From Biscogniauxia marginata (Eukaryota; Ascomycota; Sordariomycetes; Xylariales; Xylariaceae), in assembly GCA_022695795.1 (NCBI GenBank), contig MU404147.1:105493-169492 (forward strand): DNA of 64,000 nucleotides, written 5' to 3'. Position numbers and translations under genes: made by a program. The notes under the pieces were generated by a model. That model was not told the origin of the DNA. It did not search any database and saw only the letters and a program-made list of their open reading frames with translations. The stretch's first letter is position 1; the number at the start of each line of letters is the position of its first letter. Shown piece after piece: positions 1 to 11,650 of this stretch.

Positions 1-623
1 TATACCCTACGCCGATCAGAAGGTCGGGGATCGACCGCGAGAAGATTGCGGGGCACCCGGACGATCGTCTTGGATCCCGATCTCCCGTCGCCATGGTACG
101 GGGGCAGGGCAGTGGAGAGATTTGACAACCTTGACAACCTTCTACTAGACACGGCCCATCATTTACCAGAGCGTTTAAAAGATCTACGACGGTGTTGCAG
201 CCCCCATGTTCTGTTCGGGAAACAGTACCGAGAAATTGGGGCTGTTTGTCTGTAGAGATGCCTCGGCAGGCTGGCAGGCTATATGTTTCAAGTATGACAC
301 AGGAGGTGGATTAGGCCAATACAATCGCAAGAGCTTCTCGAAAAGGTATCTCGAAAGCTGCAACTTTGACAACAGGCGTAGCTGGACTAAACAGTATCCG
401 GTGATGGTGAAACTCGTACGCAGGTCAAGTCAACAGAGAGTTGACCTTCCGAACTATTACATAATTATCACATACATCATGACTTCGCGAATTCCGATAT
501 GATTTAATATACAACCATCTGATATGAATGTTAAGTACTAATATAGCTACATTTATCGGCGTACGATATGTTGATTTTATTTGAAATCTTATCGTGTGTA
601 GTAGTTGACCTCCGTCTTGTGCA
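1..623. other. Intergenic, no gene seen
   Basis: Only short overlapping frames occur here, without splice-supported extensions or recognisable motifs. It lies downstream of the GH55 gene and probably includes that gene's 3' untranslated region. Confidence 0.5.
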
Positions 624-3071
624 CTAGAGATAACCCCTAAACAAGGCGATGGTATCAACAAAGCCATTCAGATTATCCACGGCCTCCGCGAAGAGAACTT
701 CGCCGGCTGTGACCATGTACGTTGTCCCGATAGTGCCTAGACTATATATAGACACATCGCTGTCTTGAACGCTGAAAATGGATGACTGGCAATCTACCAT
801 GCTGTTGATCTGAGAGCACTGAACATCGTAGTTGTCGAAAAAGCTATACAAACCTGCCCCGTAGACAAGAATGTTCTTGCTATCAACCACGCTCAGGCCC
901 AGGCCATGGTCTCCTCGCGAAAAAACTGGGTCATGAAGTTCAGCTACGGGGGGAAATGGAATCGTCGCGCCAGGGTTAGGTTGATAATAGGCCGTTTCAG
1001 TTTGGATCTGACCCATCACGACATCCCGAGTACCGACAAGATGATAACCATAGAGCGCATGATGCTCGACACCAGTTCCGTAAAGCCAAATGCCACCAAC
1101 TGTACTCTCGATGAGCAGGCCGCGTCCGGCATAGATGGTGATCTGGGTCAGGTCTGGGTCCTCGATGTCATGATCAGCCACCCAAAACCAGCAGTTTTCC
1201 ACGTATAGGTTCGAGGCCGACTTTGTGATGCGCATGCTCATAAATGCACCTATACACTGCTCGTCAACATTCTCTTCTGAAATTTCAGCGTCCGGTGTTT
1301 TTTTGCACTCGGCGACCGTCAACCTGGAGCCGGCAAATCCGCCGATACGTGTATGCACTTCCCACATGCCACTGGGAGGTAGTCCTGGAGAAGATGCGAG
1401 GTTGTATTCAACGAGGATGGCACCCGGCTGAGACCCTTGAGTGCTGACTATCATATCAGACCATTCTATGTTGCCTGCCTCGCCTGGAAGGCCGATTTGC
1501 ACGACGGGCTTCGGGGAATTCATGTCGACGAAGTAATCACCACTGGACATAATAACTGGGAGCGCTTCGCCAACTATTCTGGAACCGGGTGGAATATGTA
1601 TCGTGTAGGTCACCATATAGTATCCAGAATCAAAAAAGACGACTTTTCCGGAAGCGGCTGCTAGAAGTAGCGCTCTATTAATGACCTCGGTATCGTCGGT
1701 CTTACCATCACCTTTAGCACCTACAGAGCGGATGCTGATGAATTGGGAAGCGGGCAGGCCTTGGTAATTTGGCTTCGAACGATCATAAAAGTGAGAACCC
1801 ACTGTAAGTGGCTCTGGTCGGTGGTTCGCCTTGATGCTTCCCTGGAAAACAGTCTTCTCGCGTTCTTCCGTGTGATAGCTGTGTCCCTGTCCCCAGGCTT
1901 CTATGATACTTGGTTGCATTGATCCACGTAGCAGAGTTGTATTCCTTCCACCAAGGACGCCAATTTGGACGTTGTTCAGCGCAACATTCTCAAGTATCAG
2001 ACTACCTCCGGAATCTGGCAGCGATGAGCCATTTCGCAAAGTCGCAACCCCGATTGGTGTGTCATTGATCTCACTATCGATGAGAACTACTGCGCCGACA
2101 GTTTGCGCCCCTGTCCCATCTATAGATGTCATATTAAGGCCGACCTTGCAGTTGTTGATGCTGATCCCTTTGTAAGTCCAACTCCAGTCCCACAATTGAT
2201 ATATTGCCGTATTCACATTGTGGAACGACAAGTTCCGACTCGTGAACTGCCTGGAGATTCATGTTAACTACAAATTCAAGTATCAGCTAGACGAAACCCA
2301 CTGATTGCCAACATTCAACCCGTATTTGCCTCCATGGAAAATTAAGTCGGAGAAAAATCCTCCTGAGCCTTCTGCAATAAAGACACCAGCATGTAAGTTA
2401 GCGGGTTCAGTCGACATCTTGAATACAATATTCTGAAGCGAGGTTGCCTGAGAGACAGTCCAGTGGATTCCGGAGAGTTCAACGGATGGAGACACACTGG
2501 TGGTGTCAATGATCAGATTCTTCATCTGCCGGAAGAAAACATTGGTTGCACCCCAGCCTCTGCCTCCTTCGGGCGGAGAGTGATTAGCATCATACACAGA
2601 ACCAGACGTGAAGTTGGAGCTAGCCTTAATGACGGGCATGCAGTTCGGATTTCCGACCGTCATTGTGTAATAGTAGTCAACGATCGTGTCCGATACTAAA
2701 TATGTGCCACTCGGGAAGTAAACAATGGCAGGAGTGATAGTCGTGGAAGCACAGTCGGATCCAGGGGCGCATCTTCCTCCGCTGCTAATAGCTTTCTGGA
2801 TCGCCTTGGTATCGTCGGTCTTGCCGTCTCCCTTGGCGCCGAAGTCTTTCACATTACGAAAAACCTGATATTGGCTTGGGTTTGGGTTGAACGCAGCTAT
2901 GCCTTGTCGCTTCACGTCCTCCAGCCAGTAAGCACATTCTGGAGGCGAGGAAGACGAGCCATTGGTAGGATACGAAAACGCCAAGGAAAGAGACGCCGAT
3001 ATGTCAAGAGACCGTGGAATAACTGTTGCTGAAGCAAATGTAAAGAACGGTACGAAGCGTAGCAACTTCAT
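624..3071 (-). CDS. GH55 exo-beta-1,3-glucanase, secreted
   Basis: Predicted glucan 1,3-beta-glucosidase of glycoside hydrolase family 55, which releases glucose (or gentiobiose) from beta-1,3-glucans in fungal cell walls or callose outside the cell. Two exons, 3071-2298 and 2246-624, are joined across a 51-nt GT-AG intron, giving 798 aa, a usual length for the family. The ATG at 3071 opens a hydrophobic signal peptide (MKLLRFVPFFTFASA). The two pectate-lyase-like beta-helix repeats are visible as paired motifs, NVKDFGAKGDGKTDDT near residue 75 and SVGAKGDGKTDDT near residue 425. A motif QIQTETAYYQP, typical of the second helix, is also present. The reading frame is intact. It stands alone, with no neighbour in a shared pathway. 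Family assignment is firm from the motif pair; the exact substrate is inferred. Confidence 0.92.
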
Positions 3072-4128
3072 GATGAAAAAGAGCGAGTTCAATCACGGCA
3101 TGATTGCCCAACTGAATGAACGACTGTAGAAGAAAAGTCTACATTAAGTAGAAGAGAAGAGCGGACTTTGAGCCATCTTGCATTGGTGGAGTTGTTTACT
3201 AGTAAGGAAACGAGACATCTGCCCCTATAGATTACACATCTGCCTTCGTGCGACTCCGATTCATCTAGGAAAATAATTGACATCCTTGTCGCGGTTGGTG
3301 GCGCAGCTTTGGAAATACCGACGCTCCCGGAGCTTACTTACGATCGTACTACAATATGCATTTATCACTTTCCTTCGAAGGATATTTCTACTAATTGTTT
3401 GTCCTCTTTCTTGGCAACCAACTTTGGCTGACGCTTATCCCCCACAATGGACGTGTTAGATGGCGATGATGTAGAAGGCTGATCCAAACCGGTAGTAGGT
3501 CTTACACACCTGACGCCGATCTCAATATAAGCGGTTCGGCATCAGAATGGCCCGCCAAATGCTCACTGATCTGGTGAGATTTATACTGGGGAAGGCCAGT
3601 GCCACTAACAGCCCTGGCCAACCCTTGCGTTGTCGTCTATCAGGGCTCCATTCAGCGGAACCTCCCAAGAACTGGATAGGCTCAACTTCAAATACAATGC
3701 GCATAGGCACGAAGATATATAAATATATATGTACCTAGACATCAGAAAACCTGACAAACATTCCGTTCCTATGCCGATTCGCAAGAATATTACGAGTTGC
3801 GGTTATAGTGGACTACATACCTACCTACCTAGGTAGTTAACAAACATATTATTGGACCACGTACCTGTAAACACCTGATTTGCTCGTATAATCCCGGAAC
3901 GCTATCTGAGATGCGCTCGGAGGCTTTGATCTCGGCCATCTTTCGAGAACTATTCAATAATATGGTTGCGAATTCGTATTAATTATGCTCAATACCTAAG
4001 TTTAGAACTTATAGTTCAGCAAGGACAATATTAAAATAGAAAGATCTAAAGTGCCCTGTCACAAGCTGCCCACAGCCTATGTTCCTGTTGCCAACTCGAA
4101 GGTTAACTAGCCACTATTATTCCAAGCC
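3072..4128. other. Intergenic with CTACCTAGGTAG palindrome
   Basis: This is upstream of the GH55 gene and should hold its promoter. No gene was found. A CTACCTAGGTAG palindrome sits at 3825-3836, preceded by a further CTAC unit. The same word recurs in several other intergenic stretches of this window. Confidence 0.5.
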
Positions 4129-4821
4129 TTAATGTCCATGTTGAGCTTGAAATTGCAATGCCATGTTCTGCACGTCTCGAACAAACTGATGCCACTCCAC
4201 AGTCCCGACAGGCGGTGCTGTATCTAGTGCCGCGTTGATTTCTTCTAGGGAAAATGGCAAACCGGCTCCTGAGAGTTATTCAGCGCTTGTGTTTTCACCT
4301 TGATTGCGGGATTAGTATATCGTACCTGGATTTGGAATCGCTCCATTCAGCTCATCGAGAAGCCTCTCACGTCTCTGTTGTATTCTGACTCTTCTTTCAT
4401 CCTCTCTGTCCTCATGCCACATCTGATGGAATGCCGACTGGAACTGGTTCAGGGTCGTGAGCTGACGACGCAATTTGACTATCTGGTCTAAAATAAATAG
4501 GCCTAGCAGTATGACAATAATTGTTGAGGTCCAGAAAAACAGCTTTTTCGTGTTGTTCCTGATATCATCAAGCTAATCGATAAAAATTAAATCAGGCCTC
4601 CCAAATAATATCTGGCGGATTCGGGCTGGGAGACTTACCGACTCTCTGATATCGACAGCGAACCCCACCGCGGTTTCTATTGTAGCGACAAATTGATCTT
4701 CGAGGACTTTTGCCCGAGTCAAGATGCCATGTTCCAAATCCTTTGTTATCATGGTTGCCTTCTCGTGCTCCGAATCTCCAAATGCTAGGTCCGCAAAAGG
4801 ATGTGCGTTGATGGATATGTT
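4129..4821 (-). CDS. Uncharacterised single-pass membrane protein, 5' end unresolved
   Basis: I do not recognise this protein. Three consecutive exons can be read: 4821-4639, 4572-4326 and 4268-4129. They join in frame across GT-AG introns of 66 and 57 nt (donors GTAAGT and GTACGA, with a CTAAT branch sequence in the second) and end at TAA, giving 189 aa. A membrane segment (LFFWTSTIIVILLGLFIL) occupies roughly residues 72-89. It is followed by a highly charged helical stretch (HEDREDERRVRIQQRRERL). The sequence before 4821 does not continue in frame: the preceding codon would be TAG unless it is a splice acceptor, and no good donor lies upstream. A shorter protein could start at the internal ATG near 4752. 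The gene may therefore be intact with unseen exons, or 5'-truncated. Exon joins are firm; function is unknown. Confidence 0.5.
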
Positions 4822-6726
4822 CTATGCACCAAGTGCATGACCCTGCGAAAATTATTTCCTAGCAGGTCGTGCTCGTTATGTTTGAATTGTTCGATCATTC
4901 GACTCTAGAATAATGGAATCGTGCGAGACAATCGCTTTAACTTGGTCAAGGAAGATAAACAAAGAGCATTTCGCGTCGACGTTCCCGTTATGTATTAACT
5001 AGAATGCGGTAAAGATGAGACAAAGACCAGGCCCCTATACTATTGACCACCGAGTTGAACAATATTTTCAAAAACTGTTTTCAGATACCCATGGCACTAG
5101 AATTTAACAATTCCAATGCTAAATTGTAATGCGTGTGAACAAAAAGGAGTCTAGCGACAATTGGGCTAATCTCTAAGAGAAGCTCTCACGATACGTATGG
5201 GGGTTAAAGAAATAAAAAATAAAATAAATAAATAAAATAAAAAAAGGGGATTAAGAAAAAAAAAATCGTGGTTGAGTAGGCTGTGATTGGTTTGGAATAT
5301 TGCTTCACAGGAAAGACGGAGAATTCCCCCTTCATGTTTCGGTCTCTTCGATCTCTATTTGTGTATGATCCCTTTTTCTCCGCATGTGTCCCGAGTTTAA
5401 CAAGTGACTCGCCCGGAATATCGAGGAGCATATCATCGTCTAGGACGAACATTTGAACAGAGCGATGAAAGCGACTTAGATGTTTGACTAATTCCAGACC
5501 AGAAGTTAGATTTATCGGGAGGATGCCTAGATATATTAATAAGATACATAATGTAGATTTGTACCTCTTAAGGCTTTGGGTAGAAAGATCATGTTTGATA
5601 TGAAGAAGGAAATCCTCCACCAAGAAGGTAAATAGGATAATAGCTGCAGAAGTCTTGGCTGGCTACCCAGATGAGGTTTCGGAAATCAATTACCTTTCTA
5701 GTCCCTGAAGAAACAGGTAATGTTTATTTCATGTGAGGTATTTGGGAAGCAAAGAAGACCGTTACCATAAACCACAGGTCGCACAGTGTGCCTTATATAC
5801 GTTCGCCACGCACTGGATTTGTCTTTTAATAATTCAGGTTCGGGGGAAGGAGAATTGGTTCTAGAGATGCTTATTGCACTGGTTTGGTCGCTATCGCCAA
5901 GGGTCTAGAGGCATGGAGCAGCAACTTTGTAGTGGAATTTTAGATGAATAAATAGTTGGTGCCACAAAAGCCCAGAGACAGGCTTTTTGACAATGTGATC
6001 CTCGCCTCTTCGCAGTCTGCAAGATACTGCCGTCTGATTCCATTGACACTTGAGTGGACGACGGGTATTCAAACAAGGCATGACAAACTTGGTGCGCCAA
6101 CAGACAACAAAAAATTACCCTCCACTAATAAGCATTCTGAACTCTGGCATAGAATTCACATTTTTCGGTGTGAATCATCTTGATTTTCACAGCTAACCAA
6201 CAGAAGGGTTAAAAATTATGATCATGATGTGGCCTTCAAGGCCATTAAGAAAGGTTTATTGTATAGCATTAGACCTTAGTAGTCTATCGGGGTATCTCGG
6301 CAACATGCCACCAACCAACGTGCCATGAAAGAATTCAGAGGCCAGAGGTAGGTACTCACACCCAAATGACTTCACGTCTGCATCAATGATTCCACCTAAA
6401 AACCACCCTTTTGAAAAAAAAAGTCTGAATGAAGAAGTGAAAGCCGTCCCTGGCAAATTTTTTTTGGATGCTGAGCATTTTCCATCCACACACACCGTCT
6501 CAGCTGCAATATTACTTCCTGCTTTTCATGCAACCCTGTGATTGTGTGACGAAGGAACACAAAGGCATCATGACTATTTAGCAAATCTGCAACGTGTTCA
6601 AGTTGTTATGGCATTTATCAACCTCCGTGGAGAAGATATAGCCGTAGATGTCGTGTCTGGTTTCCCAGGTACTGCATCGCCGACATAGTGATGGACACTA
6701 TAAATGTGAAGTTGGATCACGTCACC
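4822..6726. other. Intergenic with possible decayed coding fragments
   Basis: On the minus strand, 4890-4995 and 5300-5640 contain stretches that read like protein (for example a segment with RFHRSVQMFVLDDDMLLDIPGESL). I could not join them into one frame with consistent splice phases. They may be remnants of the upstream part of the neighbouring membrane-protein gene or of another lost gene. A run of AT-only sequence lies at 5205-5265. Nothing else is recognised up to 6726. Confidence 0.3.
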
Positions 6727-8720
6727 TTAGGTAGAGTGATCACCCCATCGGCGAAGCAGGTTTTCGAAATGCAGACAACGAATGCATTTCGGGCAAGTGA
6801 CCGTAGACTTGAAGCCAGGCTTGAAGCAACCGTTGCCGTTCTTAGCAGCCAGGCACTCAGCAGTCTTCTTGTATGCATCCGCGACGAAATCCGGTGCTGT
6901 TTCAGCTCCGGTCAGTTGAAGCCCGTGGAAGATTCTGCGAACAAGACGGATCTGCTCCTTTGTCGCCGCCACAGACTCTTCTAGTTGTTGATCTGCAAAG
7001 ACACCACTGTCATTGAAGCCTGTGGCACTATCCGCTAGCACACAATCAAGAATGATATGGCCTCCCAGTTCCGTATCAACCAACCCAGCCTTGACTGCTG
7101 TCTCGAAGAACTTGTGCATATCCTGTGCAATTTCAAGGCCCTTCTCAGCTCGGCTCTGGACGTACTCATCAATCTTTGAAATGGTTTTGATTGGAGACTC
7201 AAGAGGGTCGTAGTCAACATCAACAGGAATCGATCCATAAACATGCATGTAATGGCGTACCAATTCCACGAGGTTTGCATTATGTTCGCCAACTGGAGTG
7301 ACAAGTTTGACTGTGTGGGACTGGATTCGTGGACAGTATTTGGGGTCATCGTCTCTCGCCCGGGCTTCTAGGTAGTGGAAGGCATTGAACAAGGCTTGAT
7401 GATGATAGACGAGGGTCTGGATCCGTTCAGCCAGAACCGTTAAACGTTCATTCATAAATCTTAGTACTGCAGACGCCTGATTGGATTGAAGTTAGTCAAA
7501 AGAGGTAAAAATTGCTAAGTAGGCAGGCAACTTACATAGGCACAGATCGTTGCATTCCGTACTTCTCGGGACTCATTGGCCATGTTAACACTGTCCAGAA
7601 TAGGCTTAAGGTACTGTCGCTCCACAGCCATGTGGGCTACCGGGACCACTTCGTCCCATAAAGATTGAATCTCGCTGGCAATGGCGTCTCGCTCTTGGTG
7701 GATTACTCGACCGTACTCTGGAATGTTTGGGGCATTCACGGCATATGTGAGAGCAGCTTCCTGAAACACAATGTTCAACTGCGTGTGACAGTTGTGGGCA
7801 AGATTTAGAATAACCCTGTTCCTGTATTAGTCGATGTTATAGAGAATTAGGAAGGATCACTCAACTGGCTTGCTCCACGTCGAGCATTGAAGAGCATAGC
7901 ATCTCTTGTGCTATCATCATAATTGAGCTCTCCACCGAGAGCCTGGAGCTTGCTGAGAACATGATCATAAGAGGTTGTGTTAACCTTGAACAATCGATGC
8001 ACTTTATCAAAGTCGTAGTGATCGTAATAAAATCCCGGTTCATGCTCCATAATGCTTGCCTCGGTCCGGATAACCCGCTCTATGCGAATGTGGTTACTAG
8101 CTTTGTCTTTGAGAATTCGAACCTGGTTTCTCGGTGTTAGCGTTTACTATAATTCATGGGAATGGATTGATATAACAAACTTCATCTTGGAGAAGCTCCT
8201 TTCTCAAGCGGAGTGCCATGATCTTCTCTCGAACGGAAGATGCATCGTCCAGCGGCGTGGGTAACTCCTTCAAAGACATGATACAGCGACTAATGTGCTG
8301 TCGGAACTTGCCTGAGATCTCCTCAACAAGGTGGGTATAGGTATTCAGTTCCATAGCGGCATCGTAGAGATTGTTAGGACTAGGTACTTTGATGGCAATA
8401 TTTGCCAGCTCCTCGTACAGCCGTTCCAGACAGAATTCCTTCTTAACTCTAAGCTTCGCAACACTATGTTGATGATTAGCAGTTCTAGTAGTACGAATGT
8501 GGTGGAGATCCTCAACTTACAAGAGCAACTCATCCTGTGATAAGATTCTCAAAGGACTCTCAGTGGCCATAGACACAACTTTGACCCATTGGGAGTGCAA
8601 ATAGCCGTTGGGAGAGATCATGTCTCTGAGCATTGCCTTTTGGCCATCAGATTTGGCATCGATTGCGTGGCACAGGATATTAAAGACAGAGTTCTGTCGG
8701 GAAACCTGCGGATTTTCCAT
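6727..8720 (-). CDS. Uncharacterised 589-aa protein, five exons
   Basis: I do not recognise this protein. Five exons (8720-8521, 8463-8181, 8122-7866, 7815-7536, 7476-6727) join in phase through GT-AG introns of 57, 58, 50 and 59 nt. Together they form exactly 590 codons, which strongly supports a real gene. Three donors are GTAAGT, GTTTGT and GTAAGT; the third intron uses GTTGAG with a CTAAT branch sequence. The start is the ATG at 8720; no ATG precedes it in frame. The product is soluble, rich in helix-forming and charged residues, has no signal peptide or membrane segment, and ends in a short cysteine cluster (TCPKCIRC) near residue 570. A structural or coiled-coil subunit is possible, but I assign no function. 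Confidence 0.75.
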
Positions 8721-11650
8721 GGTGCTACTCTGCAATTGATTGACTGTAGAAGAAAGTCGTAGAAAGGTGTCTAAAATGATACAAGCGAGATCAGTAAGTG
8801 ATATATTTCACTCTCGCCTCATATGCCCTTGCGACCGGCCCCGGCTGTGTTTTCGCGTTGAATGTACCATGTGAGGGATTGATTGGCATAGAGAGAGCAA
8901 AGCATGTGGGATTTCTTACCGATGAATAGTCTTGTGTGATGAGAAGGGGGCCAGCCTAAAATTGCCTGGCTAAAGTATGGCTTCTCTCAGTTTGGTTTGG
9001 GCGGTTGTAGTGCAAGCTTAGGGTAGACGTTGATGAATTTCTCAAAGATGGCGAGTATGTTTGCCTATGGTTAATAGCATTAGTAGGTGTTCTTTAGCCC
9101 TAGCTGCACCAAGAAATGCCGTTGCAGACCGTTGGCCAATGGTACCTAGAATGAGAAATTCTGGCTGTGGTGTGAATAACAGAAAATTCAAAAGTAGCTT
9201 GGTACCCAGAACCACCTATGGCGCTGTCAGTATGCAGCCTTGCCCATCAGTACCACGATGTTGAAGCGGATTACGAGGCTACACACAGGAAAGTCTAGGG
9301 GTAAGGGGACAATAATAATCATGACTTACCAGAAGTTCGTTACACCTCTTGATCCGTCCCTAAGATGGAAACAGAATTCAATGAGGATTTGACTTGCAGA
9401 AGATCAGATGGTCGGAGCAGGCTTTGACCTGACGATCCTGGCCACGGGACTGTCGAGAATCTGTAGATGAAGGGTTCTAAGTATTGTTGAACATTAGCCA
9501 CATGCAAAATTCCTCATTGTAATTTTTTTAAAGGTCAAGGAAGATGCAAGACATACCAATGAGAGGCTGTGTGATGCTTCAGGACAGGTGGGCTACTCTA
9601 GGCGTGGAAAGAGATGAACGTAGATACCTGCCTACGGCATTGTTCTCGAGAAGGAGAATGAGATGTAGGTAAACAGCGGAAAGATCTCTTGATCCTTGCA
9701 GAGGTACGTACCTAGGTAGAGAAGTACCGAAGATGCGCTATACCTATCTCAGGCTAGCGCTGCGCTAGTATATATATGTACTAGCGTCCCGTTTTAGCAC
9801 TATAGCCTATAAGCCTCTGGGCTCAATATTCTATTATGAGACTAAAACCTCGTTATACAACTAGCACACCAAACCAACTCGCCTAACCACTCCCGTTGTG
9901 ATAACCGACATTTTACGCAAAAAGCACATGCACGCACAACTAGCAAGTCTATGAGCAAAGGAGCTCCCATTTTCCATCAGTCAATTCCATCGGTCAATCT
10001 TTAAGGGTCCTGGTAACGAGCCGCAACTAGCCGTTGGACAGCTTCTACATACACCTATTAGAAAAAGTCACACCCACCATACCATACCGTATGCATCTCG
10101 CAATCAGCAGCAGTCTGAAATGCCAACTCCAAAAGCCCTGGTGGAGAGAAGATGGCAAGGTAGGATATGAAAGAGTTACGAAGGCTATCAGAACCTATGT
10201 CACCCTATCATTCTCAAACCTCTTCCGGCCTACATGTATCTACCTACCGAGGTAGGTGGTTTAAATTTCCCTATAGAGACTAAGAGGATACCGAGTAAGT
10301 GACCTTGGCCCAACCCCATAGATACCGTTAGGAGCCTCCCTGCACTGTAACCAGAATGCGAAGTTGATGATCATATCTAGATAACTTATCTACCCAGGTA
10401 GGTTAGGTGGTTTGGGAATTATGTACCTAGACAGGTAAATTACCCTTCTCGCTTGCAACATCTCCGCCCAGTCGCGAATATCATCGAAATCTCATCATCT
10501 CTCTACCTTTTAAAAAATTGAAGGATCAAGAATAGTCAGCCATATTGACCCAGAATACCCTCCACCGCGACTTCTTTCATGTCGTCACGTAAATGCCAAA
10601 TGCCGGATGGCGCATGCCTGCGATGCGGTGCTGTCTCGCGTGTTGTACCTACAAGGAAGCACTCCTGAATGACCCGTTTCTAGACTGTACAACCGACAAT
10701 TCAGCGGTCAGCCATCTGTTGCTTGAAATGCTACACAAGCTCTCGACTTTTTTCTTTATCGCATGTAGGTTTTGAAAAGTTCAGATCCGGACAGCGCTGT
10801 TATTCGGTTATGTTGCCTCGTTGCAGGAGGATTCAAGGTATGTTCCCGACTGAGGACCGCTTCTTTCTGTCACTTTCAAACGATCTTTGACGCCCAAACT
10901 CGACCATTGCCGCTAATATGTTATAGAGATTCTAGAACTTGCAGGTTTTTTTTTTTGGCCAATCTTCAATCTGCATCAAGCCTCTCCCAATGAGATGCGC
11001 TTGACATCGGCCATGCGTTTGCATTACTTACCCATGTGTCTGTGCCGACCCGTTGCGCCATACTTCCCCGTTGCTTATGTCAAAAGTGACAGCACCCCAA
11101 TGTACCGGTTTTCCCTTCGACAAGTGTTGATGGACACAAGCGCAGAGGGCAAGATTGGACGACGCTGTCGTGCACAGCGCCTTTTTAATTTTTAATTGTA
11201 CTCCCAGGCTCATCCCCCCCCTTCTACTAGTCGTTGCACATTACTAGGATCTGTCCGGTTACTCACTTGCCTAGACAGACATCTATGTGAGACGTCATGG
11301 AAGCGGTCCTTTTTAGGAAGTTCTCAGGTACCATGTAGTCGGCCTCGATCTGCCCAAGGCTTCAGAAGCTCTCTTAGGGGCATGTGCAATCACGGGGCTG
11401 CCATGTGTTCGTTCGTGGAAACTTAGATGGGTCCAGATCATGATCTAGGGGAGTCTCCGCCAAGTGCTGCTTCACGCCGGCTCTTTGAGCAAACGGGATA
11501 TAACTAGTGCTATATCTCTGCAATTCCCAACCATGTTGCTGTCTCATCACTTCTACCTTTCCCAAGACAGCCAATATCTTCTATTTCCTCTTCCTGCATG
11601 TTTCTCTGGTCTGTTATGTCTCTGTGACACGATACTACTACATAAGCAAC
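8721..11650. other. Long intergenic region, no convincing gene
   Basis: Nearly 3 kb lies between divergently transcribed genes. Short open frames near 9061, 10034 and 10593-11430 lack splice partners, motifs or good starts. CCTAGGTAGG-type words occur near 9709, 10240 and 10390. The right end should hold the LrgB-like gene promoter. Confidence 0.5.
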
